From Flavobacteriales bacterium UBA1986 (GTDB lineage: Bacteria > Bacteroidota > Bacteroidia > Flavobacteriales_G > Salibacteraceae): 64,000 nucleotides of DNA. Shown in pieces: positions 25,185-33,670 of the stretch. The notes under the pieces are model-generated. The model was not told the origin of the DNA. It made no database searches and saw only the letters and a list, made by a program, of their open reading frames with translations. A program made the position numbers and the translations under genes. The first letter of the stretch is position 1. Every line of letters begins with the position of its first letter. Location: contig DDDG01000025.1 of assembly GCA_002336245.1 (NCBI GenBank), positions 26,248 to 90,247 on the forward strand, given 5' to 3'.

Positions 25185-26861
25185 ATGTCTGTAAAATCTG
25201 ATCTCGATATAGCTCAAGCAGCTACAATGACTCACATACGTGAGATCGCCTCAAAACTTAATATTGATGAAGATGATTTGGAACTGTACGGAAAGTACAA
25301 AGCCAAATTGCCTTTGAATTTGATCGATGAATCGAAACTTCAATCGAACCGACTGATTCTAGTAACAGCACTTACCCCAACACCCGCAGGTGAGGGGAAA
25401 ACTACAGTTTCAATTGGCCTTACTGAAGGCTTGAACAAGATCGGAAAGCAGGCTACTGTGGTTCTTAGAGAGCCTTCTCTTGGCCCAGTGTTCGGAATTA
25501 AAGGTGGCGCCGCTGGTGGTGGCTACTCTCAAGTTCTGCCAATGGAAGACATCAATCTTCATTTTACTGGGGACTTCTCGGCCATCGAGAAGGCCAACAA
25601 CTTGTTGAGTGCGCTCATCGACAACAATCTTCAAAGTCGGACGAGAAGTTTAGGATTGGATCCTCGCTTAATTTATTGGAAACGAGTGATGGATATGAAC
25701 GACCGTTCTCTTCGCGACATCACAATCGGACTTGGTGGAACCGCCAATGGCATCCCACGTCAGGATGGATTTAACATTACTCCAGCATCTGAAGTGATGG
25801 CGATTCTATGCATGTCGAACGATATGGCAGACTTAAAGCGCAGACTTGGAAACATCTTCGTGGGCTTTACAACGGACCGCCAGCCAATCTATGCCCGCGA
25901 CTTAAAAGCTGAAGCGGCCATGTGTATTTTATTGAAAGATGCCATCAAGCCAAACCTAGTTCAAACTCTTGAAGGAAATCCTGCCATCATTCATGGTGGT
26001 CCATTTGCCAACATTGCGCAAGGGACAAACACCATCATAGCAACTAAAATGGGACTTAGTCTCAGCGATTATGTTGTTACGGAAGCGGGCTTTGGTTCGG
26101 ATTTAGGAGCAGAGAAGTTCCTAAACATCAAATGTGGTTATGGCGGATTGAAACCAAATACAATTGTTCTTGTTGCAACCATTCGCGCGCTTCGTCATCA
26201 CGGTGGAGCAGAGCAGGAGCAATACGGAGATGTGAGCTTGGATAGAGTAAAGGCGGGTTTTGAAAACCTTGAAAAGCACATTGAAAACGCGAAACAATTC
26301 GGAATTACTCCTGTGGTTGCCATCAATCATCGCACGGGCGATGGTGAGGACGAAATTAAGTTCGTTCAGGAAGCCTGCGCCAAGATGGGCGTAAAAGCAG
26401 TTGTGAGTAAAGGTTGGGCAGAAGGTGGTATCGGTACCAGCGATCTTGCTCGGGCTGTAGTTGAGAACATCGACGAGGCTGGAAACGACTTTAAACCTTT
26501 GTACGATTGGAACTCTTCAATAGAGGAGAAGGTAGAGACCATTGCTAAAAAGGTATATGGTGCCGATGGCGTCGATTATGAGCGTAAAGCACTGCTTGAT
26601 TTAAAGAGAATAACGACCCTTGGATTGGATAAACTCCCAATATGCATGGCGAAAACTCAGAAGTCTTTTTCAGATCAAGAGGACTTGAGAGGGAGACCAC
26701 GTGGATTCCGCATTACAGTAAGAGAATTTGAAATGGCTGCTGGTGCCGGATTCGTAATACCAATTACGGGTCAGATGATGCGAATGCCAGGTTTACCTGC
26801 CGTTCCTGCATCGGAGCATATGGACATTGACGAGAATGGAGTAATCAGCGGCTTGAGCTAA
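25185..26861 (+). CDS. fhs: Formate-tetrahydrofolate ligase
   Basis: 558 residues from the ATG at 25185 (MSVKSDLDIAQAA); the upstream in-frame TTG overlaps the -7 box and is rejected. Family motifs: nucleotide loop TPTPAGEGKTT, PSLGPVFGIKGGAAGGGY, the folate/formate region EDINLHFTGD and a C-terminal GQMMRMPGLPAVPAS. Length is normal for the family. It makes 10-formyl-THF from formate, THF and ATP for one-carbon metabolism. The last codons overlap the stop of the convergent DoxX pseudogene. Confidence 0.97.
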   Translation: MSVKSDLDIAQAATMTHIREIASKLNIDEDDLELYGKYKAKLPLNLIDESKLQSNRLILVTALTPTPAGEGKTTVSIGLTEGLNKIGKQATVVLREPSLGPVFGIKGGAAGGGYSQVLPMEDINLHFTGDFSAIEKANNLLSALIDNNLQSRTRSLGLDPRLIYWKRVMDMNDRSLRDITIGLGGTANGIPRQDGFNITPASEVMAILCMSNDMADLKRRLGNIFVGFTTDRQPIYARDLKAEAAMCILLKDAIKPNLVQTLEGNPAIIHGGPFANIAQGTNTIIATKMGLSLSDYVVTEAGFGSDLGAEKFLNIKCGYGGLKPNTIVLVATIRALRHHGGAEQEQYGDVSLDRVKAGFENLEKHIENAKQFGITPVVAINHRTGDGEDEIKFVQEACAKMGVKAVVSKGWAEGGIGTSDLARAVVENIDEAGNDFKPLYDWNSSIEEKVETIAKKVYGADGVDYERKALLDLKRITTLGLDKLPICMAKTQKSFSDQEDLRGRPRGFRITVREFEMAAGAGFVIPITGQMMRMPGLPAVPASEHMDIDENGVISGLS

Positions 26862-27279
26862 GCCACTTTTTCGTCTTCTGTGCTGCTGTGCATGCTGAGT
26901 AAATACACGACAGCAGCATCAATTGCCCCCAGTACTAATGGGCCGCCAATGACTTCTAGGTCTCCGGCGATCATGTGCAATCCGATGGCTCCAACCATCA
27001 ATATTGCCTGAATCGTTGCAGCCCATATGCGATATTCTTTGACCCATAAACCTAGAGCGGTCAGGAGTTCAATAGCACCAATGCCTAAAGTTCATCCCAG
27101 TTGTAACCTAAACTCTGAAAGTCGTCGAGGTCAAAACTGTTGCCGACAAGTTTCTCCATGCCGGACGTTAGAAAGGCAACAGAGAGTATGAAGGTGAAAA
27201 ACCAGACGAGTACTGTGTAAATCTTTGGGCTCATGGGATTGACTTTAGACTCGAAAATTAAGCTTTTTGAAGAATTCAT
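26858..27279 (-). pseudogene. DoxX-family membrane protein broken by a one-base frameshift
   Basis: The first frame (from ATG 27279) gives a 64-residue start with one membrane segment, LTSGMEKLVGNSFDL, and stops at TAG 27087-27085. The sequence right after, in another frame, reads GIGAIELLTALGLWVKEYR and continues through three more hydrophobic segments to a stop at 26858. Adding one T to the TTT at this point gives an uninterrupted reading (DELLGIGAIELL) of 140 residues, the usual DoxX length and four-segment pattern. The lesion lies within a window of about 10 bases because the second frame has a TGA just upstream. It is real decay or a homopolymer error. Confidence 0.85.
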
Positions 27280-27821
27280 TTATGACTTTGCGCAACTACA
27301 AAGAAAACAGCCCCAACGAAAATCCGCTGAGGCTGTTGTAAATCACAGTTGGTGAGTTTATATAATGCTTATTCCAAAATTGAAGCCCGGATAAATTTGT
27401 ACTTGAGTATTTCCTACTACTTCGGTGTATTTGGAGTAGGGGGCTGCAGTGGAAGTAAATGTTTGACTGTCGGAATCGTACATCTTACTGAGGTGGATGT
27501 TTAAGCTGCCACCACCGTAAACAGCTAAGTTCTTATTCAGCTTGTAACTGAGCCCAGCGTTGATCTTGTTCAGATTGTTCCATTGACTTGTCCAGAATGC
27601 ACCCTCATTCACATGGTAGGTAATGCCTTCGAGGCTGAGGTCGACTTTCTCACTGAGATCAAAGGAAGTTCCTAAACCATATCCCAAGGCCCAAATGAAG
27701 TCGCTGTTCTCCAATCGTGTACCTGCGGAGAAAATGTTGTAAAAGTGCTTCATGCCTAGCTTGATATTCATCTGTCCATAGAAGGTTTCAGACCCAATGA
27801 GGTCAAGACGTTTGTAATCGT

Positions 27822-28528
27822 TTCTAGAGAAACTCAAGAGTCCGAATTGGGCTCCGTCCTCAATGCTGTCGGCCACGTTTATAATACCGATTTGAACTCC
27901 TTTTAAGGTCTTGGCGACATTTAGGAAGCCCGCTGCTTGAAAGCCAGAGTGTGTTCCTCCTGTGGTATTCAAGAATCCAGCAATCTGTCCTCCGTTGAAA
28001 TCTCCTTTGGTTACGTTTAAAAAGCCAGCGCCTTGACCGCCTTCCATATTACCACCTGTAAGGTTGAGGAATCCGGCGCCCTGAACTCCGTGTGCATCTT
28101 TCAATGTCACATTGAGAAACCCAGCTCCTTGAATTTCATCCATTGAGCCCCGACTCACATTTGCGAAACCTGCTCCTTGTCCGCCTTCCACATCATTGAC
28201 GGCAACATTGATGAATCCGGCACCTTGCACACCGTGCATGCTGTCTTTCACCGTATTCACGAATCCAGCACCTTGAACTCCTTCAAATGAGCCCAGTGCC
28301 CAGTACGCTGTTTGAAAAACCAGCAAGTTGAATGCCGTGGAAATTCTTATGCACGTGATTGAGAAAACCAGCACCTTGAACTCCGTGAAAACTTTTCATG
28401 TCCACGTTGATGAATCCGGCTCCTTGAATTCCATTTACATCTCCGAAAACACTGTTTCCAAAACCGGCCAGTTGCAGGCCGTGCATGTAATGTCTGTCGG
28501 AATTCCAGAAACCTCCGAATTCGAGTCC
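27822..28528 (-). repeat. About 15 tandem 16-residue (48-bp) coding repeats
   Basis: Units have the consensus GVQGAGFLNVxxxxxx. Thirteen units have exact 16-residue spacing once the 7-bp duplication is removed, and the last two are 15 residues long. Early units (GLEFGGFWN, GLQLAGFGN) and the last (GVQIGIIN, GAQFGLLS) are the most diverged, the middle ones the most alike. This fits growth by internal duplication and suggests a regular beta-solenoid-like stack. Confidence 0.85.
28291..28304. repeat. 7-bp tandem duplication that shifts the reading frame
   Basis: GCCCAGT occurs twice back to back (28291-28297 and 28298-28304). With one copy the coding strand reads V-L-G-S-F-E-G-V-Q and keeps the 16-residue period; with two copies the frame changes by +1 and translation stops within 6 codons. 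Confidence 0.9.
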
Positions 28529-28813
28529 GTTCACAGCGCCATTGTGTCCTGCGATGATGTTGACTGAAAGATTGGTTTCGAATTGCTCATAATCCCAACC
28601 GTTTGTTCCAAGAGGGGTGAAGAAAGTGACTTGAAATGGAATAGGTTTCAGCTTAGATGAGTCTGGGGCTTTTTTGAATAAGCTTGTTTTAAAGTCATCC
28701 TTAGTAGTGACTTCTGTCGAATCCTGTTGGGCTTGAGCTACGGATAGCCCAAACCCTAGGATCAAACCAATTGCAATTGAATTTTTCATGGTCTGTAATT
28801 TTCTGGTTGATGA

Positions 28814-29536
28814 TTATTTACGTCGTACGTCGCCACTTCCGTTGATGTCCACATCCATTGTTGGGCTGCCCATATACCTTAGGTTTCCACTTCCGTTGAT
28901 GCGAACCTTCAGGCTTTTGGAGACATTGACTTGCGCGTTTCCTGAACCATTGATGCGTATGTCGGCATCTTTTGTTTCAAGGCTGTAAGCCTTCAAGTCG
29001 CCAGAACCTTTAATGTGAGCTTCCAAACGATCGGAACTTCCATCCAAATCAATGTCGCCCGAGCCGTCGATGCCGACTTTAATGTTCTGGTATTTGATCT
29101 GCATATCCATGTCTCCGGAACCGTCGATGTTTGCTGACAAATTGGTGCCCTGAAACTCTCCAAGTGTTCGAATGTCTCCAGAACCCTTAATGTCAATGCG
29201 ATTTAGGTCGTTGGTACGGATGGTAATGTCTAGAGCTCGTTGGTAGTTGACGCAATGTTTGAAATCGATGATCAGTTCGTCGCCTTGAACATCAGTTCTC
29301 AATTCTTCAATGATGTTTTCCTGACCTTTAATTTCTATTTGCGCTTCGTTGATGTCTGGATCTTGAATCAGCAAGATGTCTGCTGATCCTTCCAAAGTGA
29401 TTTCACTGAAAGTATCGGTAGTTCGGATTTCTGTAATTCGATCTCCTTTTCCTTTAACGCAAAGAGCGTTTCGAGTGCAAGAGCTGTAAAGAAGTCCTAA
29501 AGAGATGAGAGCTATACTGGTGATTTTGGTATTCAT
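28814..29536 (-). CDS. GIN-domain (DUF2807) lipoprotein, adhesin-head type
   Basis: 240 residues with lipobox YSSC. The mature protein has the GIN/DUF2807 beta-helix pattern: seven repeats with the core GSGD or GSGN (DIKGSGD, NIDGSGD, GIDGSGD, HIKGSGD, RINGSGN twice, DINGSGD), each roughly 20 residues apart. Such proteins are outer-membrane-attached and of unknown or adhesive role in Bacteroidota. It is the first gene of a two-gene unit with the frameshifted repeat protein. Confidence 0.9.
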   Translation of the reverse strand: MNTKITSIALISLGLLYSSCTRNALCVKGKGDRITEIRTTDTFSEITLEGSADILLIQDPDINEAQIEIKGQENIIEELRTDVQGDELIIDFKHCVNYQRALDITIRTNDLNRIDIKGSGDIRTLGEFQGTNLSANIDGSGDMDMQIKYQNIKVGIDGSGDIDLDGSSDRLEAHIKGSGDLKAYSLETKDADIRINGSGNAQVNVSKSLKVRINGSGNLRYMGSPTMDVDINGSGDVRRK

Positions 29537-29629
29537 GATTTGTTGCTTTTGTTGGTTTTATGTCAGTATGACAAGCAACATCACAAATACCCCTACGGAG
29601 GATTTGAGAAAAATATATTTCGGGAAGGA

Positions 29630-30487
29630 TTAGCTAAAGATTTCCCTAAAGGCAAAGGTTTCAGAGATGCGAACTCCTTTCTCAGTCTGAACTAAGCTGC
29701 CCAATTCATTGTATGCATCGTGTTCGAAGAAGAGCAAATAATCCTTGTTAATGGCATCTTGCAGAAACTGATCTTTTTCCTTCATACTTGTGAGAGGGCG
29801 CGTGTCGTACGCCATCACCCAAGGCAATGGAATGTGACCAGCAGAGGGGAGAAGGTCTGCGCAGAATACCATGGTTTTGCCCTGGTAGTTGATCACCGGC
29901 AGCATCTGAGCATCTGTATGACCGTCAACCCGCAGCACACTGAAACCTGGAAGCCATTCAGTGAGTCCAGATTTGTTCAAGTTGATCAGTTCAAGTTGTC
30001 CGCTTTCCTGAATGGGGAGAATGTTCTCGCTTAAGAAAGAGGCTTTCTCCCTAGGGTTGGGTTCTGTAGCCCATTTCCAATGGTCTGAGTTCGACCAGAA
30101 TTTGGCATTTGGAAATGCTGGTTCATAGCCATCCTTAGAAGAGTTCCATTGAATTGCTCCTCCGCAATGATCAAAATGTAAGTGGGTTAAGAATACGTCG
30201 GTGATGTCGTCTCGATGAAAGCCCAGTTCATTTAGGGAGGCATCTAAGGAGTGATTCCCGTGTAGGAAATAGTAAGAGAAGAAACGCTCCGATTGTTTGT
30301 TCCCAATGCCAGTATCAATGAGTATGAGTCTTCCGTCAGTTTCAACCAGCATACAACGCATGGCCCAAGTACACATGTTTTTCTCATCTGCAGGGTTTAC
30401 TCTCGACCATATGGACTTTGGAACCACACCGAACATTGCTCCTCCATCTAGTTTGAAATTTCCTGTGTGAATCGGGTAAATCTTCAT
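29630..30487 (-). CDS. Metallo-beta-lactamase-fold hydrolase
   Basis: 285 residues, no signal peptide. The metal motif THLHFDHCGG lies near residue 102, with further ligands in RVDGHTDAQMLPV (His), FCADLLPSAGH (Asp) and LLFFEHD (His). The N-terminal MKIYPIHTGNFKLDGGAMFGV is typical of cytoplasmic quorum-quenching-lactonase-like and related MBL proteins. The substrate is unknown: lactone, thioester or organophosphate types are possible. It is divergent from aroQ. Confidence 0.88.
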   Translation of the reverse strand: MKIYPIHTGNFKLDGGAMFGVVPKSIWSRVNPADEKNMCTWAMRCMLVETDGRLILIDTGIGNKQSERFFSYYFLHGNHSLDASLNELGFHRDDITDVFLTHLHFDHCGGAIQWNSSKDGYEPAFPNAKFWSNSDHWKWATEPNPREKASFLSENILPIQESGQLELINLNKSGLTEWLPGFSVLRVDGHTDAQMLPVINYQGKTMVFCADLLPSAGHIPLPWVMAYDTRPLTSMKEKDQFLQDAINKDYLLFFEHDAYNELGSLVQTEKGVRISETFAFREIFS

Positions 30488-30541
30488 CTTAAAACGGGCT
30501 TATACTTTCGTGTAGAAAGATAATTGAATACTTTCGACTCA

Positions 30542-30955
30542 ATGAAAATCCTCATTCTCAACGGGCCGAATTTAAACTTGCTTGGAAAGCGTGAGCCAGA
30601 AGTTTATGGTGAAGAAGGCTTTGAGGCATATCTCGCGGGTTTGCGGTCTTCATATCCCAAGATTCAATTCGATTATTACCAGTCAAACGTAGAAGGTGAG
30701 CTGATTGATCGTCTTCAAGTTGCAGATGGAAATTACAGCTGCGTTGTTTTTAATGCAGGCGGCTATACACACACTTCTGTAGCCATTGCTGACTGCGTCG
30801 CGGCCATTGATGTAGAGGTCATAGAAGTGCACATTTCAAATGTATATGCACGGGAGTCGTTCCGTCACATCTCTTTGATGGCGAAAAGTTGTAGAGGTGT
30901 AATTGCTGGCTTTGGTTTGGATTCCTACCGATTGGCCATCGAGTCCCTCTTTTAA
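30542..30955 (+). CDS. aroQ: Type II 3-dehydroquinate dehydratase
   Basis: 137 residues from the ATG at 30542; an upstream TTG is rejected. Signatures: LILNGPNLNLLGKREPEVYG with the catalytic Tyr, FNAGGYTHTSVAI, EVHISNVYARESFRH with the catalytic His, and GVIAGFG near the end. It converts 3-dehydroquinate to 3-dehydroshikimate in the shikimate pathway. The last bases overlap the stop of the convergent TPR pseudogene. Two TACTTTCG boxes (30503-30510, 30529-30536) upstream could be -7 elements. Confidence 0.96.
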   Translation: MKILILNGPNLNLLGKREPEVYGEEGFEAYLAGLRSSYPKIQFDYYQSNVEGELIDRLQVADGNYSCVVFNAGGYTHTSVAIADCVAAIDVEVIEVHISNVYARESFRHISLMAKSCRGVIAGFGLDSYRLAIESLF

Positions 30956-32228
30956 TTCAATTTCGATTTTCGATTCTTAGTCCGGGCGCGCAGTTTGCGT
31001 TCGAAGAAGCCGTGCAAAGGAATGATGAGTAAGGCAATTCCAGCGTTTGCGATGAGCTTTAGTATGGGCTGGCCTCCTGTGAGTTCCTCAATTTTCGGAT
31101 CCAGCAGCACCAAGGCAAACTCAAAGAGCAGCACAAAGGCCAAAAAAATGATTCCTGCGGTTATATAAGAAGGGAATGAAAGTCGGCCGCTGTAAAACAC
31201 AAAGATGAAAAGGAAGAGTAAAAACACTAAGATTCCAGAATATTGAAGAAGGTCTTCGCGTTCTCTTTTACTTTTCTCCAGAAGAGCCAAGGCAGCAGCC
31301 TCCTCATCTTCGACTTTTCTCTTGTAATCTTCCTGCAAACGACCAATGCGACTCATCGTTTCAACGTCTTGCATGGTGTCTTTTAGAAGAATGATTTCCT
31401 TGCTGTAGAGGAGTGCTTCGGAGGGGGCTCCAGCGAGCTCTGCCAATTGCATTCGATTTTAATAACCTCTTCAAGCGAAGAAATCATCCCAGCCTCAATT
31501 GCCTTTGAATAGGCCTTTTCAAACCAAAACGCTGCACTTTCGAGCATGCTCTGGTCCATGTAATTCCCGCCTAGGTTGTTGTAGGCTGCGAGTAGAAGAC
31601 CAGGTTCATTCGAGTTTTCGAGTTGACGAATGGTTTTTCTGTAGACTCGGCGTGCCCCTATGTAATCTTCATTTTGCTCTTTAAGGGCTGTTAAGTTGAG
31701 AAGAGCCACTTTTAAAAGTTCTTCAGACTTGCCTTCTATTTCGGCTCGATGGACGGCTTCTTCAATTAATTCCGAGGCTAGACGCGAACTTCCGAGCATA
31801 GCCAATATTGTGCCTTTGGAATTTAAGGCCATGATGCTGAGGTGCTCGTTGCCAATTTTTTCAGCCAGTTCAAGTGCTTGATCAATATTCGAAATGGCAT
31901 CCTCTGGAGCGTTTAACGCAACTTGCATCTCTCCCAAAACGGATAAGGTTTTGATGATCTCAAGCGTATCTGAAAGCTTTTTCCCAGCATCCAAGGCATT
32001 TTGAAAAGACTCTAAGGCGTCGTCCTGGTCGCCTAGAGACCTACTTGCCATTCCTCTGTATCGATAGGCTTGTGCCTTATTTTCATCAGAAGGTCCAGCA
32101 ATAACCTTATTTGCCAGTTTTCGGGCTAACAGGTTGTTTACTCCGATTTGATTGAAGCTGCTATCGAGAATTTGGGATTGCGTGTTTAGCTGTGCAAGTG
32201 TAAAAAGGCAAATGACTAGATAACGCAT
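30952..32228 (-). pseudogene. TPR membrane protein broken by a one-base frameshift
   Basis: The first frame (ATG 32228) has a signal peptide ending QLNTQSQ and five or so TPR repeats, then leaves frame near 31457 and stops at 31383. The second frame continues with MQLAELAGAPSEALLYSKE, a coiled coil (QEDYKRKVEDEEAAALALLEK is split across its helix), three or four hydrophobic segments and a basic tail. Adding one A to the AAAA at 31457-31460 joins them as a 425-residue protein (VIKNRMQLAELAG). The C-terminal LLDPKIEELTGGQPILK resembles the end of the TPR protein at 53.9-55.5 kb, which is also broken. It lies 1 base after the lipoprotein gene. Confidence 0.82.
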
Positions 32229-32229
32229 C

Positions 32230-32988
32230 CTATTGGGACTTCACAATTGTACCTACAAAAAGTTTCCTGCTTTTCTTTTTCTCATTTTCAAAGCGAAAGA
32301 CAATTCCCTTTCCTTCATTTGGGACATCCGACACTTTCATTGCCATTCCAATAATCAATGCGTTGTGTGCGGAGGTTTCATCCTCTTCTGCGCTGAGCAC
32401 AAGATCATAAGCTCCGGAATTTTTAATGCAGGTATTTCTGAATTTCTTGATTTCAACGCTCTCAAGATTATACTTGCCTTCAAAAATTGCCCAAAATTCG
32501 TATTGATGATTTCCATCTGCCGTACTTTGATCGGTGTAGATCACATCCTCATAATCCTTCATAGCATAAGCTTGAGGCAGTTTGCAAGTTTTGAGCGTGT
32601 ATCTCCAATCGCAGTCGGTAATTTGTGTGGCGGCCTTTAAATCGATCGTGCCAAGGATGTCTTCAAAACATTCATTTTCCTCGTTTTGGAGGATGAAATC
32701 GTTCACTTCCTCGTCGGTGAAAGCATCTCCCCATTGGGTATAAGCTAGCGGCGTATTGGGTGTGTCACCCGCAGCTCCTTTGCCCTTCTTTCCTTTTCGG
32801 CCCTTTTTCTTGGCAGCTTTCTTCTTTGAATCCTTATTCGAACCTCCTTTTCTCTTTTTCCCACGGGGTTTGAGCTCCTCTGCTTCTTTAGTGGTAGTAG
32901 ATTCAGCTTCTTTGGATGCAGATTCGTTCGATGGACCGCAGGAGAAGAAGAGAATGCAGATGAATGGGACTAGAAGAAGATTTTTCAT
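32230..32988 (-). CDS. Lipoprotein with a strongly basic linker, unknown function
   Basis: 252 residues, lipobox FFSC. After a Ser/Thr/Glu-rich start comes a stretch (about residues 40-75) made mostly of Lys, Arg and Gly (KKRKGG, KKKAAKKKGRKGKKGKG), then an acidic folded domain with paired Cys residues (ENECFEDIL, ITDCDWRY, LKTCKLPQ). The basic stretch could grip LPS, nucleic acid or the peptidoglycan surface. The folded domain is not recognised. A clear promoter lies at 33011-33040, and the TPR pseudogene follows after 1 base. Confidence 0.7.
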   Translation of the reverse strand: MKNLLLVPFICILFFSCGPSNESASKEAESTTTKEAEELKPRGKKRKGGSNKDSKKKAAKKKGRKGKKGKGAAGDTPNTPLAYTQWGDAFTDEEVNDFILQNEENECFEDILGTIDLKAATQITDCDWRYTLKTCKLPQAYAMKDYEDVIYTDQSTADGNHQYEFWAIFEGKYNLESVEIKKFRNTCIKNSGAYDLVLSAEEDETSAHNALIIGMAMKVSDVPNEGKGIVFRFENEKKKSRKLFVGTIVKSQ

Positions 32989-33010
32989 GTTCTTGGAAGA
33001 TAGATTCTGT

Positions 33011-33040
33011 CAAAAATAATTTATTCATGCTGTCCTACAA
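33011..33040 (-). promoter_or_regulatory. Bacteroidota-type promoter for the basic-linker lipoprotein operon
   Basis: On the minus strand: TTG (33040-33038), a 19-base spacer and TATTTTTG (33018-33011), a full match to the -33/-7 pattern. The ATG at 32988 follows after 22 bases. Confidence 0.7.
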
Positions 33041-33079
33041 GCTGATGTTTCATTCATTAAACTTGTTCAAATTCAAACT

Positions 33080-33670
33080 ATGATATATTCCTTCGAAGGC
33101 ATTCGCCCCACAGTGCACCCCAGCTCATTTGTTCATCCGCAAGCGTGTGTGCTTGGAAGGGTAAGTATTGGTAAGAATGTTTACATCGGACCCTTCGCCA
33201 CGATTCGAGCAGACTTTGGAGAAATCGTGATAAAGGACGGATGCAACGTTCAGGAATCTTGCACCATTCATATGTTTCCTGGAGTTCAGGTCATTCTTGA
33301 AGAGAATGCGCACATTGGCCATGGTGCAATTGTACACGGAGCTCACATAGGTGCAAACTCTCTTGTTGGAATGAATTCCGTACTCATGGATGAGGTTGAG
33401 GTCGGTGAAGAATGCATTATTGGAGCCTTGTCGATGGTTCCTGCTGGAATGGTAATACCCAAGCGAAGTTTGGTGGTGGGGAATCCGGCGGTGATTAAGA
33501 AACAAGTGTCCGACGAAATGATAAAATGGAAAACTGAAGGGACGGAAATTTACCAACGTTTGGCTGGTCGAATGATCTCTGGCTTAGAGGAAACAGAGGC
33601 CCTCAGAAGCAAGCGCACCTTTGAAGCTCCTTTCAAGGAAGATTTTGGGGTTTGGAAGAAGAAGGACTAA
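33080..33670 (+). CDS. Gamma-class carbonic anhydrase-like hexapeptide protein (PaaY/CaiE-like)
   Basis: 196 residues with left-handed beta-helix repeats: GRVSIGKNVYIGPFATIRAD, GEIVIKDGCNVQE, HIGHGAIVHGAHIG, NSLVGMNSVLMDEVEVGEEC. The Arg-Asp pair (IRAD) and His residues in HMFPG and HIGHGAIVHG match the zinc site of gamma-carbonic-anhydrase-type trimers. PaaY/CaiE relatives act as carbonic anhydrase or CoA thioesterase. It overlaps ilvE tail to tail by four bases. Confidence 0.88.
   Translation: MIYSFEGIRPTVHPSSFVHPQACVLGRVSIGKNVYIGPFATIRADFGEIVIKDGCNVQESCTIHMFPGVQVILEENAHIGHGAIVHGAHIGANSLVGMNSVLMDEVEVGEECIIGALSMVPAGMVIPKRSLVVGNPAVIKKQVSDEMIKWKTEGTEIYQRLAGRMISGLEETEALRSKRTFEAPFKEDFGVWKKKD

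Larger units (their letters stand above)
27358..28789 (-). pseudogene. Repeat-rich surface protein frameshifted by a 7-bp duplication
   Basis: The N-terminal frame (ATG 28789) has a signal peptide ending VAQAQ, a leader domain, then repeats of the form G(V/I)QGAGF(L/I)N every 16 residues; it runs into a stop at 28283. The remaining repeats and a C-terminal beta-barrel-like domain (strands such as FIWALGYGLGTSFDL) are in another frame down to 27358. A tandem duplication of 7 bases at 28291-28304 separates them. Removing one copy restores exact 16-residue spacing and one 474-residue protein. The repeats resemble the LA_2272-type surface repeat (from memory). It follows the GIN lipoprotein gene by 24 bases. 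Confidence 0.85.

Noticed and set aside
27083..27092. Programmed ribosomal frameshift in the DoxX gene
   Set aside because: A -1 slip would rescue the frame, but CTT-TAG is not a standard slippery heptamer and no stimulatory hairpin is obvious; a plain one-base deletion is simpler.
28283..28374. Independent start (MLVFSITC) for the 338-codon repeat frame
   Set aside because: The first about 25 codons of this frame are out-of-frame reading of the upstream repeat; the repeat period shows both parts belong to one gene.
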